DNA of 42,526 bases from Variovorax sp. E3 (lineage in GTDB: Bacteria > Pseudomonadota > Gammaproteobacteria > Burkholderiales > Burkholderiaceae_C): the NCBI RefSeq assembly GCF_016082275.1, contig NZ_MOWM01000055.1, positions 1 through 42,526 of the forward strand, read 5' to 3'. The notes beneath the pieces were generated by a model. It worked only from the letters and a program-made list of their open reading frames with translations. It was not told the DNA's origin and made no database searches. This document shows, piece after piece, positions 9,092 to 17,577 of this stretch. Position numbers and translations under genes: made by a program. The first letter of the stretch is position 1. Every line of letters starts with the position of its first letter.

Positions 9092-10405
9092 TCAGGCATG
9101 GGTGCTGTCCGTGCGCATCGGGTTGTTCGGGTGCGTGGTCCAGTTGGCGTACTGCGCGACCACCGGGTGGCCGGTGCGCGCGTCGACCTCGCCGGGCTTG
9201 AGCGTGCGCATCGACAGCGCGCCGGGCACCGGGCAGATCGACACGCACAGGTTGCAGCCCACGCACTCTTCTTCCTTCACCTCGAAGAAGCGCATGCCGT
9301 CCTTGGTGGCGGTGATGGCCTGGTGCGAGGTGTCCTCGCACACCACGTGGCAGCGGCCGCACTGGATGCACAGGTCCTGGTGGATCACGGCCTTGTCGAC
9401 GTGGTTGAGGTTCAGCTCCTTCCAGTCGGTGATGCTGCCGACGGCGCGCCCGCGCAGCTGCTCCAGGCTCTGGTAGCCCTTCTCGTCCATGAAGTTGGAG
9501 AGGCCGTCGCACAGGTCCTGCACGATCTTGAAGCCGTACACCATGGCGGCCGTGCACACCTGCACCGAGCCGCTGCCCAGCGCGATGAACTCCGCCGCGT
9601 CGCGCCAGGTCGAGACCCCGCCGATGCCCGAGATGGGCAGCCCCGCCGTCTGCGGGTCGCGCGCGATCTCGGCCACCATGTGCAGTGCGATGGGCTTGGC
9701 GCCGGGGCCGCAGTAGCCGCCGTGCGAGCCCATGCCGCCGGTGTTGGGGAACATGGCCATGGCGTCCAGGTCCACGCCCATGATCGAGTTGATGGTGTTG
9801 ATCAGGCTCACCGCGTCGGCCCCGCCTTTCCTGGCGGCGCGCGCGGCGGGGCGGATGTCGGCCACGTTGGGCGTGAGCTTCACGATCAGCGGCAGCCTGG
9901 AGTAGTGCTTGCACCACTCGGCCACCATCTGGATGTACTCGGGCACCTGGCCCACGGCCGCGCCCATGCCGCGCTCGCTCATGCCGTGCGGGCAGCCGAA
10001 GTTCAGCTCCAGGCCGTCGCAGCCGGTGTCTTCGATCATCGGCAGGATGTTCTTCCACGACTCCTCGGTGCACGGCACCATCACCGAGGCCACCAGCGCG
10101 CGGTCGGGCCAGTTGCGCTTGACGCGCGTCATCTCCTCGAGGTTGGTGCGCAGCGGCCGGTCGGAAATCAGCTCGATGTTGTTGAAGCCCGTCACGCGCC
10201 GGTCGGCCGCGTAGGAGACGGCGTAGCGCGGGCCGTGCACGTTGACCACGTTCGGGTCTTCGCCCACGGTCTTCCAGACCACGCCGCCCCAGCCGGCCTC
10301 GAAGGCGCGGACCACGTTGATCTCCTTGTCGGTCGGTGGCGCCGAAGCGAGCCAGAAGGGGTTGGGGCTGCGGATGCCCACGAAGTCGATGCTCAGGTCT
10401 GCCAT
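9092..10405 (-). CDS. preA: NAD-dependent dihydropyrimidine dehydrogenase subunit PreA
   Basis: 437-residue catalytic subunit that reduces uracil and thymine to the 5,6-dihydro forms. The first 320 residues are an FMN-binding TIM barrel related to dihydroorotate dehydrogenase, with the active-site cysteine segment LNFGCPHGMSERGMG. The C-terminal third carries two 4Fe-4S motifs, CIQCGRCHVVC and CVGCNLCVSICP, which pass electrons from PreT. Start ATG 10405 has AGGAG eight bases upstream; an upstream in-frame ATG has none. The gene follows preT by 77 bases. It is slightly longer than E. coli PreA (about 411) because of a C-terminal tail after the clusters (KPGEVDARTGHPVVAQYANW). Confidence 0.97.
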   Translation of the reverse strand: MADLSIDFVGIRSPNPFWLASAPPTDKEINVVRAFEAGWGGVVWKTVGEDPNVVNVHGPRYAVSYAADRRVTGFNNIELISDRPLRTNLEEMTRVKRNWPDRALVASVMVPCTEESWKNILPMIEDTGCDGLELNFGCPHGMSERGMGAAVGQVPEYIQMVAEWCKHYSRLPLIVKLTPNVADIRPAARAARKGGADAVSLINTINSIMGVDLDAMAMFPNTGGMGSHGGYCGPGAKPIALHMVAEIARDPQTAGLPISGIGGVSTWRDAAEFIALGSGSVQVCTAAMVYGFKIVQDLCDGLSNFMDEKGYQSLEQLRGRAVGSITDWKELNLNHVDKAVIHQDLCIQCGRCHVVCEDTSHQAITATKDGMRFFEVKEEECVGCNLCVSICPVPGALSMRTLKPGEVDARTGHPVVAQYANWTTHPNNPMRTDSTHA

Positions 10406-10482
10406 GTGAAGTGCTCCTGTCGCGGCCATGCGCGACGCTGGATGAATGGGGTGCGAGAAAGGCGAAGCCGCGTCAGGCCGCG

Positions 10483-11853
10483 TCAGGCGGCGCGCAGGTG
10501 CCGGTCGATGGACAGCGCGGCCTGCTTGCCGTCTTCCACCGCCTCGACCGTGAGGTCGCGCCCGCCGAAGCGCGCGTCGCCGCCGGCCCACACCTTGGGC
10601 CGCGAGCTGCGGCATTCCGCATCGGTGCCGATGCGCCCGCCCTGCAGTTGCACGCCGCTGTCTTCCAGGGCCGTGGCCACGAAGCTCTGGCCGATGGCGC
10701 ACAGCACCATGTCGGCCTGCAGCGCCAGGCCTTCGCCGGTTTCCACCAGCTTGCCGTCGACCAGCGCGGTGCGCGCGAAGTCGATGCCGCGCAGCACGCC
10801 GCCCTTGGCGCGCAAGGCCTTCGGCGCGGCCCAGTGGATGATGCGCACGCCGTTCTCCTTGGCCCAGCTCTGCTCGTCGACCGAGGCGCCCATGCTCTCC
10901 TCGCCGCGGCGGTAGACGATGCTCACGTCTTCCGCGCCGAGCTTGCGCGACTGCACGGCGGCATCGACGGCCGTCATGCCGCCGCCGATCACCACCACGT
11001 GGCGGCCGATGGCCACGTCGGCCGGCGACGCGGCCTGCCGCAGCTCGGCGATGAAGTCGACCGCGTCGCGCACGCCGGCCTGCTCGCCCAGGCCCAGCGT
11101 GTTCACGCCGGCCAGACCGAGCCCCAGGAACACGGCGTCGTATTCCGCCGCGAGCGCATCGAGGTGCAGCTCGCGGCCCAGCGCGTGGTTGTTGCGCACC
11201 TCGATGCCGCCGACCGACAGCAGCCACTCGATCTCGCGCTGCGCGAAACCGTCCACCGTCTTGTAGCTGGCCAGGCCGTATTCGTTCAGGCCGCCGAGCT
11301 TGGGGCGCGCGTCGAACAGCACCACCCGGTGGCCCAGCACCGCGAGCCGGTGCGCGCAGGCCAGGCCCGCGGGGCCCGCGCCGACCACCGCCACGCGGCG
11401 GCCGGTGTCGGCCGCGCGCACGAACAGCGGCGTGCCGGGCTTGTCGAAGAAGGCGTCGGTCGCGTGCCGCTGCAGCAGGCCGATCTCGACCGGCTTGCTC
11501 TCGTTGGTGTTGCGCACGCAGGCCTGCTCGCACAGCACCTCGGTCGGGCAGACGCGGGCGCACATACCGCCCAGGGGGTTCTCTTCGAGGATGGTGCGCG
11601 CGGCGCCGCGCAGGTTGCCGTCGGCGATGCGGCGGATGAAGGTCGGAATGTCGATGCCCGTGGGGCAGGCCGTCTGGCACGGTGCGTCGTAGCAGTAGTA
11701 GCAACGCTCGGCCTCGATGTTGGCCTGCACCACGTTCAGGGGCGGATGGGCGTCGCAGAAGTTCTTGGCGTACTGCTCGGGGTTGAGGCGGCCCGCGCGC
11801 ACATCGGACGCAAGATGTGCGGTGGGAGCGACGGGATTCATCGTGCTGCTCAT
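10483..11853 (-). CDS. preT: NAD-dependent dihydropyrimidine dehydrogenase subunit PreT
   Basis: 456-residue electron-input subunit, related to the glutamate synthase small chain. The N-terminus holds cysteine-rich 4Fe-4S segments (CYYCYDAPCQTACPTGIDIP and CARVCPTEVLCEQACVRN). Next come an FAD dinucleotide fold (VAVVGAGPAGLACAHRL) and an NAD(P)H fold (VVVIGGGMTAVDAA). It oxidises NADH and feeds PreA. It is first in the minus-strand operon, opposite the MocR/RutR regulators. Start chosen at ATG 11853 (MSSTMNP) with GGAG 11 bases upstream. The open frame continues another 25 codons, but that part overlaps the control region and has no homology. The RutR-like box at 11921-11936 lies 68 bases upstream of the start. 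Confidence 0.96.
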   Translation of the reverse strand: MSSTMNPVAPTAHLASDVRAGRLNPEQYAKNFCDAHPPLNVVQANIEAERCYYCYDAPCQTACPTGIDIPTFIRRIADGNLRGAARTILEENPLGGMCARVCPTEVLCEQACVRNTNESKPVEIGLLQRHATDAFFDKPGTPLFVRAADTGRRVAVVGAGPAGLACAHRLAVLGHRVVLFDARPKLGGLNEYGLASYKTVDGFAQREIEWLLSVGGIEVRNNHALGRELHLDALAAEYDAVFLGLGLAGVNTLGLGEQAGVRDAVDFIAELRQAASPADVAIGRHVVVIGGGMTAVDAAVQSRKLGAEDVSIVYRRGEESMGASVDEQSWAKENGVRIIHWAAPKALRAKGGVLRGIDFARTALVDGKLVETGEGLALQADMVLCAIGQSFVATALEDSGVQLQGGRIGTDAECRSSRPKVWAGGDARFGGRDLTVEAVEDGKQAALSIDRHLRAA

Positions 11854-11920
11854 GGGCGTTCGGGCTCCAGGATCGTGGTGGGGATCTGTTTCGACACAAG
11901 GGAGCGAGCCCTCATGAAGT

Positions 11921-11936
11921 TTGACCAAGTGGTCGA
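11921..11936. promoter_or_regulatory. RutR operator (candidate)
   Basis: TTGACCAAGTGGTCGA matches the published E. coli RutR consensus TTGACCANNTGGTCAA at 15 of 16 counted positions (the two N included). It lies 68 bases upstream of the preT start and a RutR homologue is encoded 1.6 kb away. RutR normally binds when uracil or thymine is absent and is released by them, so this would repress the pre operon until pyrimidine appears. The match is seen in the sequence; the function is inferred. Confidence 0.85.
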
Positions 11937-11992
11937 ATGTCGCGATGATTCAGCAAACGACGGGTGCCGCCCATACACAGTTGGAGCGGTAA

Positions 11993-12072
11993 GCAAGAAA
12001 GTGTTTGCCGTCGCCGGGCGGGCTGTTTGGCCCACTGCCCAGCACGGTTCCCAAGGGCAAACCCTTTCTTGC
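11993..12072. promoter_or_regulatory. Pair of 17-bp inverted elements, candidate MocR operator
   Basis: GCAAGAAAGTGTTTGCC at 11993-12009 and GGCAAACCCTTTCTTGC at 12056-12072 are reverse complements except at one position (16/17). Their centres are 63 bp apart, about six turns of B-DNA, so both would face the same side of the helix. They sit 61 bases upstream of the MocR-type regulator and beyond the RutR box. This suits a dimeric or looping regulator and probably autoregulation. A long-loop RNA hairpin is the alternative. The repeat is seen directly; the binding protein is inferred. Confidence 0.6.
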
Positions 12073-12133
12073 ACCGCCGCATTCCGCATGGATGCCGCAC
12101 CGGCGGCACATGGGTTTCCAAGGAGACACAGCA

Positions 12134-13583
12134 ATGCAGGGTTCACACGGCGGCGCCTCGGCGCAGCGCAGGCCGGCGCAGGCCGGCGCCGGATGGATGC
12201 AGGGCCTGATGGGCGAGATGGACGAGGCCGCGCCCGGCCTGGGGCTCGCGCAGCGCCTGGTGGTGGGCGTCGAGTTGCGCGTCATCGACGGGCGCCTCGC
12301 GCCGGGCACCAAGATGCCGTCGGTGCGCGCGCTGGCGGGCAAGCTCGGCATCAGCACCTTCACCGTCACCGAGTCGTACAGCGCGCTGCGTGCGCGCTCG
12401 GTGCTGGCTTCGCGGCCGGGCAGCGGCTACTACGTGCTGCACCGGCCCGCGCGCGTGGCCGACGAAGCCGATGCGGTGCCGCGCATCGCCGAGCAGCCTG
12501 GGGCAACGACCGCCCGCCGCCGGCCGAATACCGGGGCGACGACCTCGTGCGTGAAGCCATGCGCCGCGTGGCGCGCGCCGCGCCCGAGTGGGACGGCGCG
12601 CGCGGCCCGGCTTCGGCCTGCCGCGCCTGCGCGAGCTGATCGCGGCGCGCCACCACGCCGAGCTGCCCGCGCTGGCGCCGCAGCAGGTCATGACGGCCGC
12701 GGGCAGCCTCGGTGCCACCATGTGCCTGCTGCAGGCGTGGACCGCACCCGGCGACGCCGTGCTGGTCGAGTCGCCCGCGTCGCGCCAGTTGCGCAACCTC
12801 GTGCTCACGCTGGGGCGTCGCATTCTCGAAGTGCCACGGCGTGGCGGCAGCCTGGACATCGCCGCGCTCGACGGGCTCGCATCGCAGCTGCCCGCCGAAG
12901 CGCACCGGCGCTTGCTGTTCGTGTCGACGGCCGTGTCGAACCCGCTGGGCATCTGCATGAGCCCGCAGGGCGCGCATCAGGCGCTGCAGGCCGCCGAGCG
13001 GCACGACCTGCGCGTGATCGAGCTCGACACCTGGCGCGGCCTGTCGCCGCTGCAGGCGCCGAGCCTGGCGGCCATGGACGGGCTGCAGCGCGTGGCGCAG
13101 ATCGGCGGCGTGTCGACCACGCTGTCGGCCCGGCTGCGGCTGGCGCATGTGCTGCTGCCGCAACGCTGGACCGACGACGCCGCGCTGCGCTGCCTGCACA
13201 CCACGCTCGGGCCCAGCGAGTTCGAGGAGCGCGTGGCCTGCGAGGTGCTGTCCGACGCGGGCTATCCGCGCTTTCTGCAGAAGCTCAACACGGCCTTGAA
13301 GATCGCGGGCGAGCGCACGCTGTCGCTGCTGACCGGCGCGGGCCTGCAGGCGCTGTACGCGCCCGACGGCGGCCCCTTTCTCTGCGCGGGCTGGCCGCCC
13401 GGCAGCGAGCCGAGGCCGACGACCGACGCGGTGCTGCAGGAGGCGCGCAAGCAGGGCCTGCCGCTCGCGGCGGCAAGCGACTTCGGCGGCACGCCGCAGC
13501 CCTTCGCGTGGTATCGCTTCAACGTCACGCAATGCGGCGACGAGCGGCTGGTGCGCTTCCTCGCGCGGATGAGGAACCCATGA
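12134..13583 (+). CDS. MocR-type GntR regulator with degenerate aminotransferase domain, frameshifted
   Basis: Residues about 30-110 are a GntR winged helix (GRLAPGTKMPSVRALAGKLG, then SRPGSGYYVL). The rest is a fold-type I aminotransferase-like effector domain (GFGLPRLRELIAARH, AAGSLGATMCLLQA, VSNPLGICMSP, VIELDTW). The PLP-anchoring lysine expected in a motif like SFSKTL is replaced: the matching stretch is GGVSTTLSARLRLAHV, with Thr about residue 329. Two single-base gaps break the frame, near 12497 (QPWGND restored) and near 12605 (ARGPGFGLP restored); corrected length is 483 residues, normal for MocR. AAGGAG lies eight bases before the ATG. It is divergent from preT and overlaps rutR by ATGA, so a role in pyrimidine or beta-amino acid control is likely. 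Confidence 0.8.
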
Positions 13584-14272
13584 GCACCGCGCGCCCACCG
13601 GCGGTCAAGCGCCAGGCCCGCCGCCAGAACCTGGAGAGCGCCATCCTCGCGGTCGCGCAGGAGCGCTTCGCGCTGCAGGGTTATGGCGGTGTCTCCATCG
13701 ACGACATCGCGGCCGAGGCCGGCATCTCGAAGCAGAGTCTGCTGTACTACTTCCCCTCGAAGAAGGCGCTGTACCGGCGCGTGTTCAACGACGTGCTCGA
13801 CTCGTGGCTGTCCAACCTCGACAGCCTGGCCGCCGCCGACCTGGAGCCGCACGCGGCGCTGGAGCGCTACGTGACGCAAAAGCTCCAGTTCTCGTACGAC
13901 CATCCCTCGGGCTCGCGCCTGTTCGCGCAGGAAATCATTTCGCAGGCGCCGCAGTGCGGTGACGACATCGAGGCCAAGCTCGTGCCCGCCTTCCGCGCCG
14001 AAGCCGCCGTGCTGCATCGCTGGATGGGCAACGGCGACGTCGCGCCGCTGCCCGTGGCGCACCTGTTGTTCACGCTGTGGGCCATGACGCAGACCTATGC
14101 CGACTTCGCGTGGCAGATGCGCATGCTGCTCGGCAAGAAGGCATTGGAGCCGGCCGACTTCGACCTGGCGCGCGAGACCATCATGCGCATGCTCGAAGGC
14201 GCGCTGGGGCTCGCGCGGCCGGCGACGTCTGCGGTGGTGACGAGCACGCCAGACCCTCTGCCTGAAAAATAG
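13580..14272 (+). CDS. rutR: RutR-like TetR-family pyrimidine-responsive regulator
   Basis: 230 residues. The N-terminal TetR helix-turn-helix (IDDIAAEAGISKQSLLYYFP, then SKKALY) is followed by a RutR-type ligand domain. The pattern KLQFSYDHPSGSRLFAQEI and LLFTLWAMTQTYADFAWQ closely follows E. coli RutR (SRLF, WAxTQxYADFAxQ). RutR senses uracil and thymine and controls pyrimidine use. The start ATG overlaps the stop of the MocR gene (ATGA), so the two are translated together. A near-perfect RutR box lies in the preT promoter region, supporting this identity. C-terminal residues after GALGLARPA look unstructured. Confidence 0.88.
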   Translation: MSTARPPAVKRQARRQNLESAILAVAQERFALQGYGGVSIDDIAAEAGISKQSLLYYFPSKKALYRRVFNDVLDSWLSNLDSLAAADLEPHAALERYVTQKLQFSYDHPSGSRLFAQEIISQAPQCGDDIEAKLVPAFRAEAAVLHRWMGNGDVAPLPVAHLLFTLWAMTQTYADFAWQMRMLLGKKALEPADFDLARETIMRMLEGALGLARPATSAVVTSTPDPLPEK

Positions 14273-14343
14273 GCACGCCTCGCGAAGCCACACCCAGAGC
14301 CACGCCGACGCCCTTGAGTCGCATCGGCCCTCGCGCGGCCTGC

Positions 14344-15656
14344 TCAGTCGCGCAGCTCCAGCACCAACGAGACCTCGGCCACGCCGCCGCGCGGCAGCGA
14401 CGCCACGCCCACGGTGGTGCGGGCCGGCAGCGCGGTGTGCGGGAACAGCTGGCGCAGCACCTCGGAGGCCGCGTCCATCACCGGCACGTGGTCCGTGAAA
14501 TCGTTCGACGCCTGCAGGTAGCCGTTCAGCGCGACCACGCGGGCCACGCGCGAGAGGCTGCCCAGCTCTTCCCGCGCGGCGCGCAGCAGGGCGCCCACGG
14601 CGGCCACTGCGGCGCGCTGGCCGCGCGGCACATCGTCGGCCGTTCGCAGCTGTCCGGTGATCGCCTCGCCGTTCTCGCGACCGACCACACCGCTCGAATG
14701 CAGCAGGTTGCCGGCCTCGAGAAGGTGGCGTAGGCGCCCGACGGCTTGGCGCGCGCCACTTCGGGCGGGCACAGCAAATCGAGGCGCAGGTCCGCCGGCG
14801 AGCCTTCGCGGGCCTCGCCGCCCACCCAGCAGCCTTCGTGCGCCATCGCCTCCGGCGGCAAGCCGACCTTGATCGCCGAAGGCGAGCCCATGGCCTCGCC
14901 CTGGCGCACCGTGACCGACACCGCGTCGTCGCCGACCAGACCGAGCCGGCGCAGGCCCCACGCGAGCGCGGCGGCGGCAATGCCGGTGGCCGCGTCTTCC
15001 GGGTAGCCGGACGACTTCGGAAACTGCCGCGCGCTGACCGTGTCGGCCTCGTCCCGCGACATCGCATACGGATACAGCCCGGTGGAGCCGAGGCGTTCGC
15101 ACAGCGACTGCACGCGCGAAAAGTCGACGCGCAGCGCATGCAGCTGCGCGGTGTCGGCCAGCCGCACCAGCGTCTTCACGCGGCTGGTGGCGGCGTTGAG
15201 CACCGGCCCCGCGATCTGCGCGGCGTCGATGCCCAGGCACTGCGCTATTTCTTCGACCAGTGCGCGCTGCGTGACTTCTTCGACCACCGCGCGCGGCTGG
15301 CTGATCTGCACGGTGCCGTCGACGCGGCGCCCCGTCACGGTGCCGCTCAGCGTTTCGATGGCGACGGGCGCGCCGTTCCATTCGCCGCGCCGGTGCAGCA
15401 GCCACAGCGCGCCGACGGTGGCGTGGCCGCACATTTCCATTTCGTGGTTCGGCACGAAGTAGCGCATGCGCAGTTGGTGCTGCGCGCGGTTCGCGGGCTG
15501 CAGCACGAAGACCGATTCGTGTCCGCTGCGCCGCGTGTGTTCCTGCATCTGCGCGCTGGAGAGCGCGTCGGCCTCCAGCCAGACCGGCGCCGGGTTGCCG
15601 CCGACGCTGGGGTCGGTGCCCACGAAGACGTGGATGTTGTGAACGCTCAGGGCCAT
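14344..15656 (-). CDS. PhzF-family isomerase fused to RidA-family domain, frameshifted
   Basis: Residues 1 to about 290 are a PhzF/YddE-type fold: GHESVFVLQP with the catalytic Glu, MEMCGHATVGALWLLHRRG, and GYPEDAATGIAAAAL. Residues about 300-437 are a RidA/YjgF domain: GAYATF, EAGNLLHSSGVVGREN, VVALNGYLQAS, and PARTTVGVASLPRGGVAEV with the conserved Arg. A frame break near 14719-14723 separates them; one added base reads ATF-LEAGNLLHSSG and makes one continuous protein of 437 residues with no stop between domains. PhzF proteins isomerise or epimerise small acids; RidA proteins deaminate reactive imines or enamines. Without the correction they would be two overlapping genes. It begins two bases after the Bug stop, so it is in that operon. 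Confidence 0.75.
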
Positions 15657-15658
15657 CG

Positions 15659-16645
15659 TCAGTCGGCCTTCGCGTTGACCGAGCGCGCGATGCCGCCCCA
15701 GAGCTTGATGTCGCCGCGGATCTGCGCCGCGAAGGTCTCGGGCGGCACGTTCCACGGCGTCACGCCCTTGGAGAGCATGTCGGCGCGCAGGGCCGGGTCG
15801 TGCATCACCTTGTCGAGCGCGGTGCGCAGGCGCTGCAACACCGGCGGCGGCGTGGCGGCCGGCGCCATGAGGCCGTACCAGAGCTGCGGCTTGAAGTCCT
15901 TGATGCCGGCCTGCTCGAAGCTCGGCACGTCGGTGAAGCCGGCCGAGGGCTCGCTGATGGCCAGTGCCCGCATGCGGCCGCCGCGCACCTGCGCCATCAG
16001 TGCGGGCGGGTTGTCGAACAGCGCCTGGATCTGGCCGCCCATCAGGTCGGACTGCGCGGGCGCCGCGCCGCGGTAGGGCACGTGCGTCATCTCGATGCCG
16101 GTGCGCTGCTTGAACAGCTCGCCCGTCAGGTGGCTCAGGCTGCCGTTGCCGATGCTGCCGTAGTTCAGCGCCTTGGGGTTGGCCTTGGCGTAGTCGACGA
16201 AGCCCTCCAGGTCGCGCGCGGCCAGCGCGGGCGTCACCACCAGCACGAAGGGCGTGGTGCCGATGGTGCCGACGGGCGCGAGGTCTTTCAGCGGGTCGTA
16301 GGGCAGCTTGGGGTACACCGCTTCGGCCGAGGCGATGGTGGTCGTGGTGGCGGCCACCAGCGTGTAGCCGTCGGGCGTGGCCTTGGCGCCGAAGCCGGTG
16401 CCCACGGTGCCGCCCGCGCCCGCGCGGTTGTCGATGATCACCGAGACGCCCAGCGCGGCTTGCAGCCGGATCTGCACCGAGCGGAAAATCACGTCGGTGC
16501 CGCCGCCGGCGGGGAACGGTACGATGATGGTGACCGGCTTCGTCGGGTAGGCCGCGTCGGTGGCCGCCCAGGAGGCGGCGGGTCCGCAGAGGAGGCCGGC
16601 GGCCGCCAGGCCCAGGAGCGCGCGGCGCAGAGGTGGATGTGTCAT
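15659..16645 (-). CDS. Bug-family tripartite tricarboxylate transporter substrate-binding protein
   Basis: 328 residues with an N-terminal export signal (RRALLGLAAAGLLCGPAASW, cleavage likely after AWA). The Bug/TctC fold follows: YPTKPVTIIVPFPAGGGTDV, VIIDNRAGAGGTVGTGFGAK, THVPYRGAAPAQSDLMGGQI. It binds small carboxylates or similar ligands in the periplasm. Partner membrane genes (tctA/tctB) are absent here, as is common for the many orphan Bug proteins of Burkholderiales, so it could feed a distant transporter or act as a sensor. It is co-transcribed with the PhzF-RidA gene and divergent from an AraC regulator. The ribosome site is weak. Confidence 0.93.
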   Translation of the reverse strand: MTHPPLRRALLGLAAAGLLCGPAASWAATDAAYPTKPVTIIVPFPAGGGTDVIFRSVQIRLQAALGVSVIIDNRAGAGGTVGTGFGAKATPDGYTLVAATTTTIASAEAVYPKLPYDPLKDLAPVGTIGTTPFVLVVTPALAARDLEGFVDYAKANPKALNYGSIGNGSLSHLTGELFKQRTGIEMTHVPYRGAAPAQSDLMGGQIQALFDNPPALMAQVRGGRMRALAISEPSAGFTDVPSFEQAGIKDFKPQLWYGLMAPAATPPPVLQRLRTALDKVMHDPALRADMLSKGVTPWNVPPETFAAQIRGDIKLWGGIARSVNAKAD

Positions 16646-16687
16646 GCTTTTTGCTTGCAGGAGTGGTGTTTCCCGATTCTGTTGAGC

Positions 16688-16703
16688 GTGCGCAAACGCG
16701 CAC
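16688..16703. repeat. Inverted repeat in Bug/AraC divergent region
   Basis: GTGCG at 16688-16692 and CGCAC at 16699-16703 are perfect arms around a six-base spacer. It sits between the two divergent starts. It may be a binding site or part of a promoter; GC-rich context makes five-base arms only weak evidence. Confidence 0.35.
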
Positions 16704-16710
16704 GACCGAT

Positions 16711-16738
16711 TGCGACATCCGCTGATTCATATGCGACA
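16711..16738 (+). promoter_or_regulatory. Direct repeats TGCGACA, 21-bp period (candidate AraC-type site)
   Basis: TGCGACA occurs at 16711-16717 and again at 16732-16738, exactly 21 bp apart, two helical turns. This is the geometry used by AraC-family proteins, which bind tandem direct repeats. The second copy abuts the AAGGAG of the downstream araC-like gene, so binding could also limit its own expression. Function is inferred. Confidence 0.45.
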
Positions 16739-16748
16739 AGGAGTGGCC

Positions 16749-17573
16749 ATGCACGCGAACACCCGCCCGACGGCACCCCGCCAATCGCTGTTCGTCGAAC
16801 GGCTGTCACACCACGCCACCATGGTGGCGAACGCCAGCGACCGCTACGTCACCGATCCTCATGTGCACGACTGCGACATGCTGTTCGTGCCCATCGCGGG
16901 GCGTTTCAGCATCGGCGACGCGCGCGGCCAGGCGCAGCGCCTGGGCCCCGGCCACTTCGTGTGGTTCGCGGCGGGCAGCGCGCACTCGACCACCACGCTG
17001 ACCGGCGGGCAGACCCACGTCGCGGTCTATGTCGATCCCGCGCTGTGGGCCACGGCGCTGCAGGCGCAGGGCGTGGAGCGGCCGGCGCAGGGCATGCGCG
17101 CGGGCAGCACCGCGTTGCGCGCGCTGTCGCAGCGCATGTTCGAGTCGGCGAAGGCCGGCGACGGCCAGAACTACGCGCTGTGCGGCGCGCTCGTCATGGA
17201 GGCCGCGCGGCTCAGCGGCAACCCGCTGTCGGACGGTGACCCGGCCTCGGGGCTGCTCGTGGCCGAGCTGCTGGCCGAGGCCATCGAGGGCGACCTGGCG
17301 CAGCCGCTGTCGCTCGACGCCTTCGCGCAGCAGCACCGGCTGTCGCGCCGGCAGGTGGAGCGCATCTTCCGCATGAAGTACGGCGTGTCGCCGCTGGCCT
17401 ACCTGCAGCGCCGGCGCATGGAGCGCGCCGTGTACCTGCTGGAGAACACGCGCGACTCGGTGCTGTCCATTGCGCTGCAGGTGGGGTGGGAGTCGAGCTC
17501 GTACCTGTCGCGCATGCTCGAGAAGACGTGGGCGAAGACGGCGACGCAGATCCGCGCCGCCGGACGCCGCTAG
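16749..17573 (+). CDS. AraC-family transcriptional regulator
   Basis: 274 residues. The N-terminal half is a cupin-like sensing domain (DPHVHDCDMLFVPIAGRFSI, then GPGHFVWFAAGSAHS). The C-terminal 100 residues form the two-helix-turn-helix AraC DNA-binding domain: LSLDAFAQQHRLSRRQVERI, FRMKYGVSPLAYLQRRRMER, VLSIALQVGWESSSYLSRM. The start ATG at 16749 has AAGGAG six bases upstream; the open frame extends 13 codons further but into the control region. Divergent from the Bug/PhzF-RidA operon, it is the likely regulator of that operon, with the 21-bp direct repeats as candidate sites. The ligand is unknown. Confidence 0.92.
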   Translation: MHANTRPTAPRQSLFVERLSHHATMVANASDRYVTDPHVHDCDMLFVPIAGRFSIGDARGQAQRLGPGHFVWFAAGSAHSTTTLTGGQTHVAVYVDPALWATALQAQGVERPAQGMRAGSTALRALSQRMFESAKAGDGQNYALCGALVMEAARLSGNPLSDGDPASGLLVAELLAEAIEGDLAQPLSLDAFAQQHRLSRRQVERIFRMKYGVSPLAYLQRRRMERAVYLLENTRDSVLSIALQVGWESSSYLSRMLEKTWAKTATQIRAAGRR

Positions 17574-17577
17574 GCGG

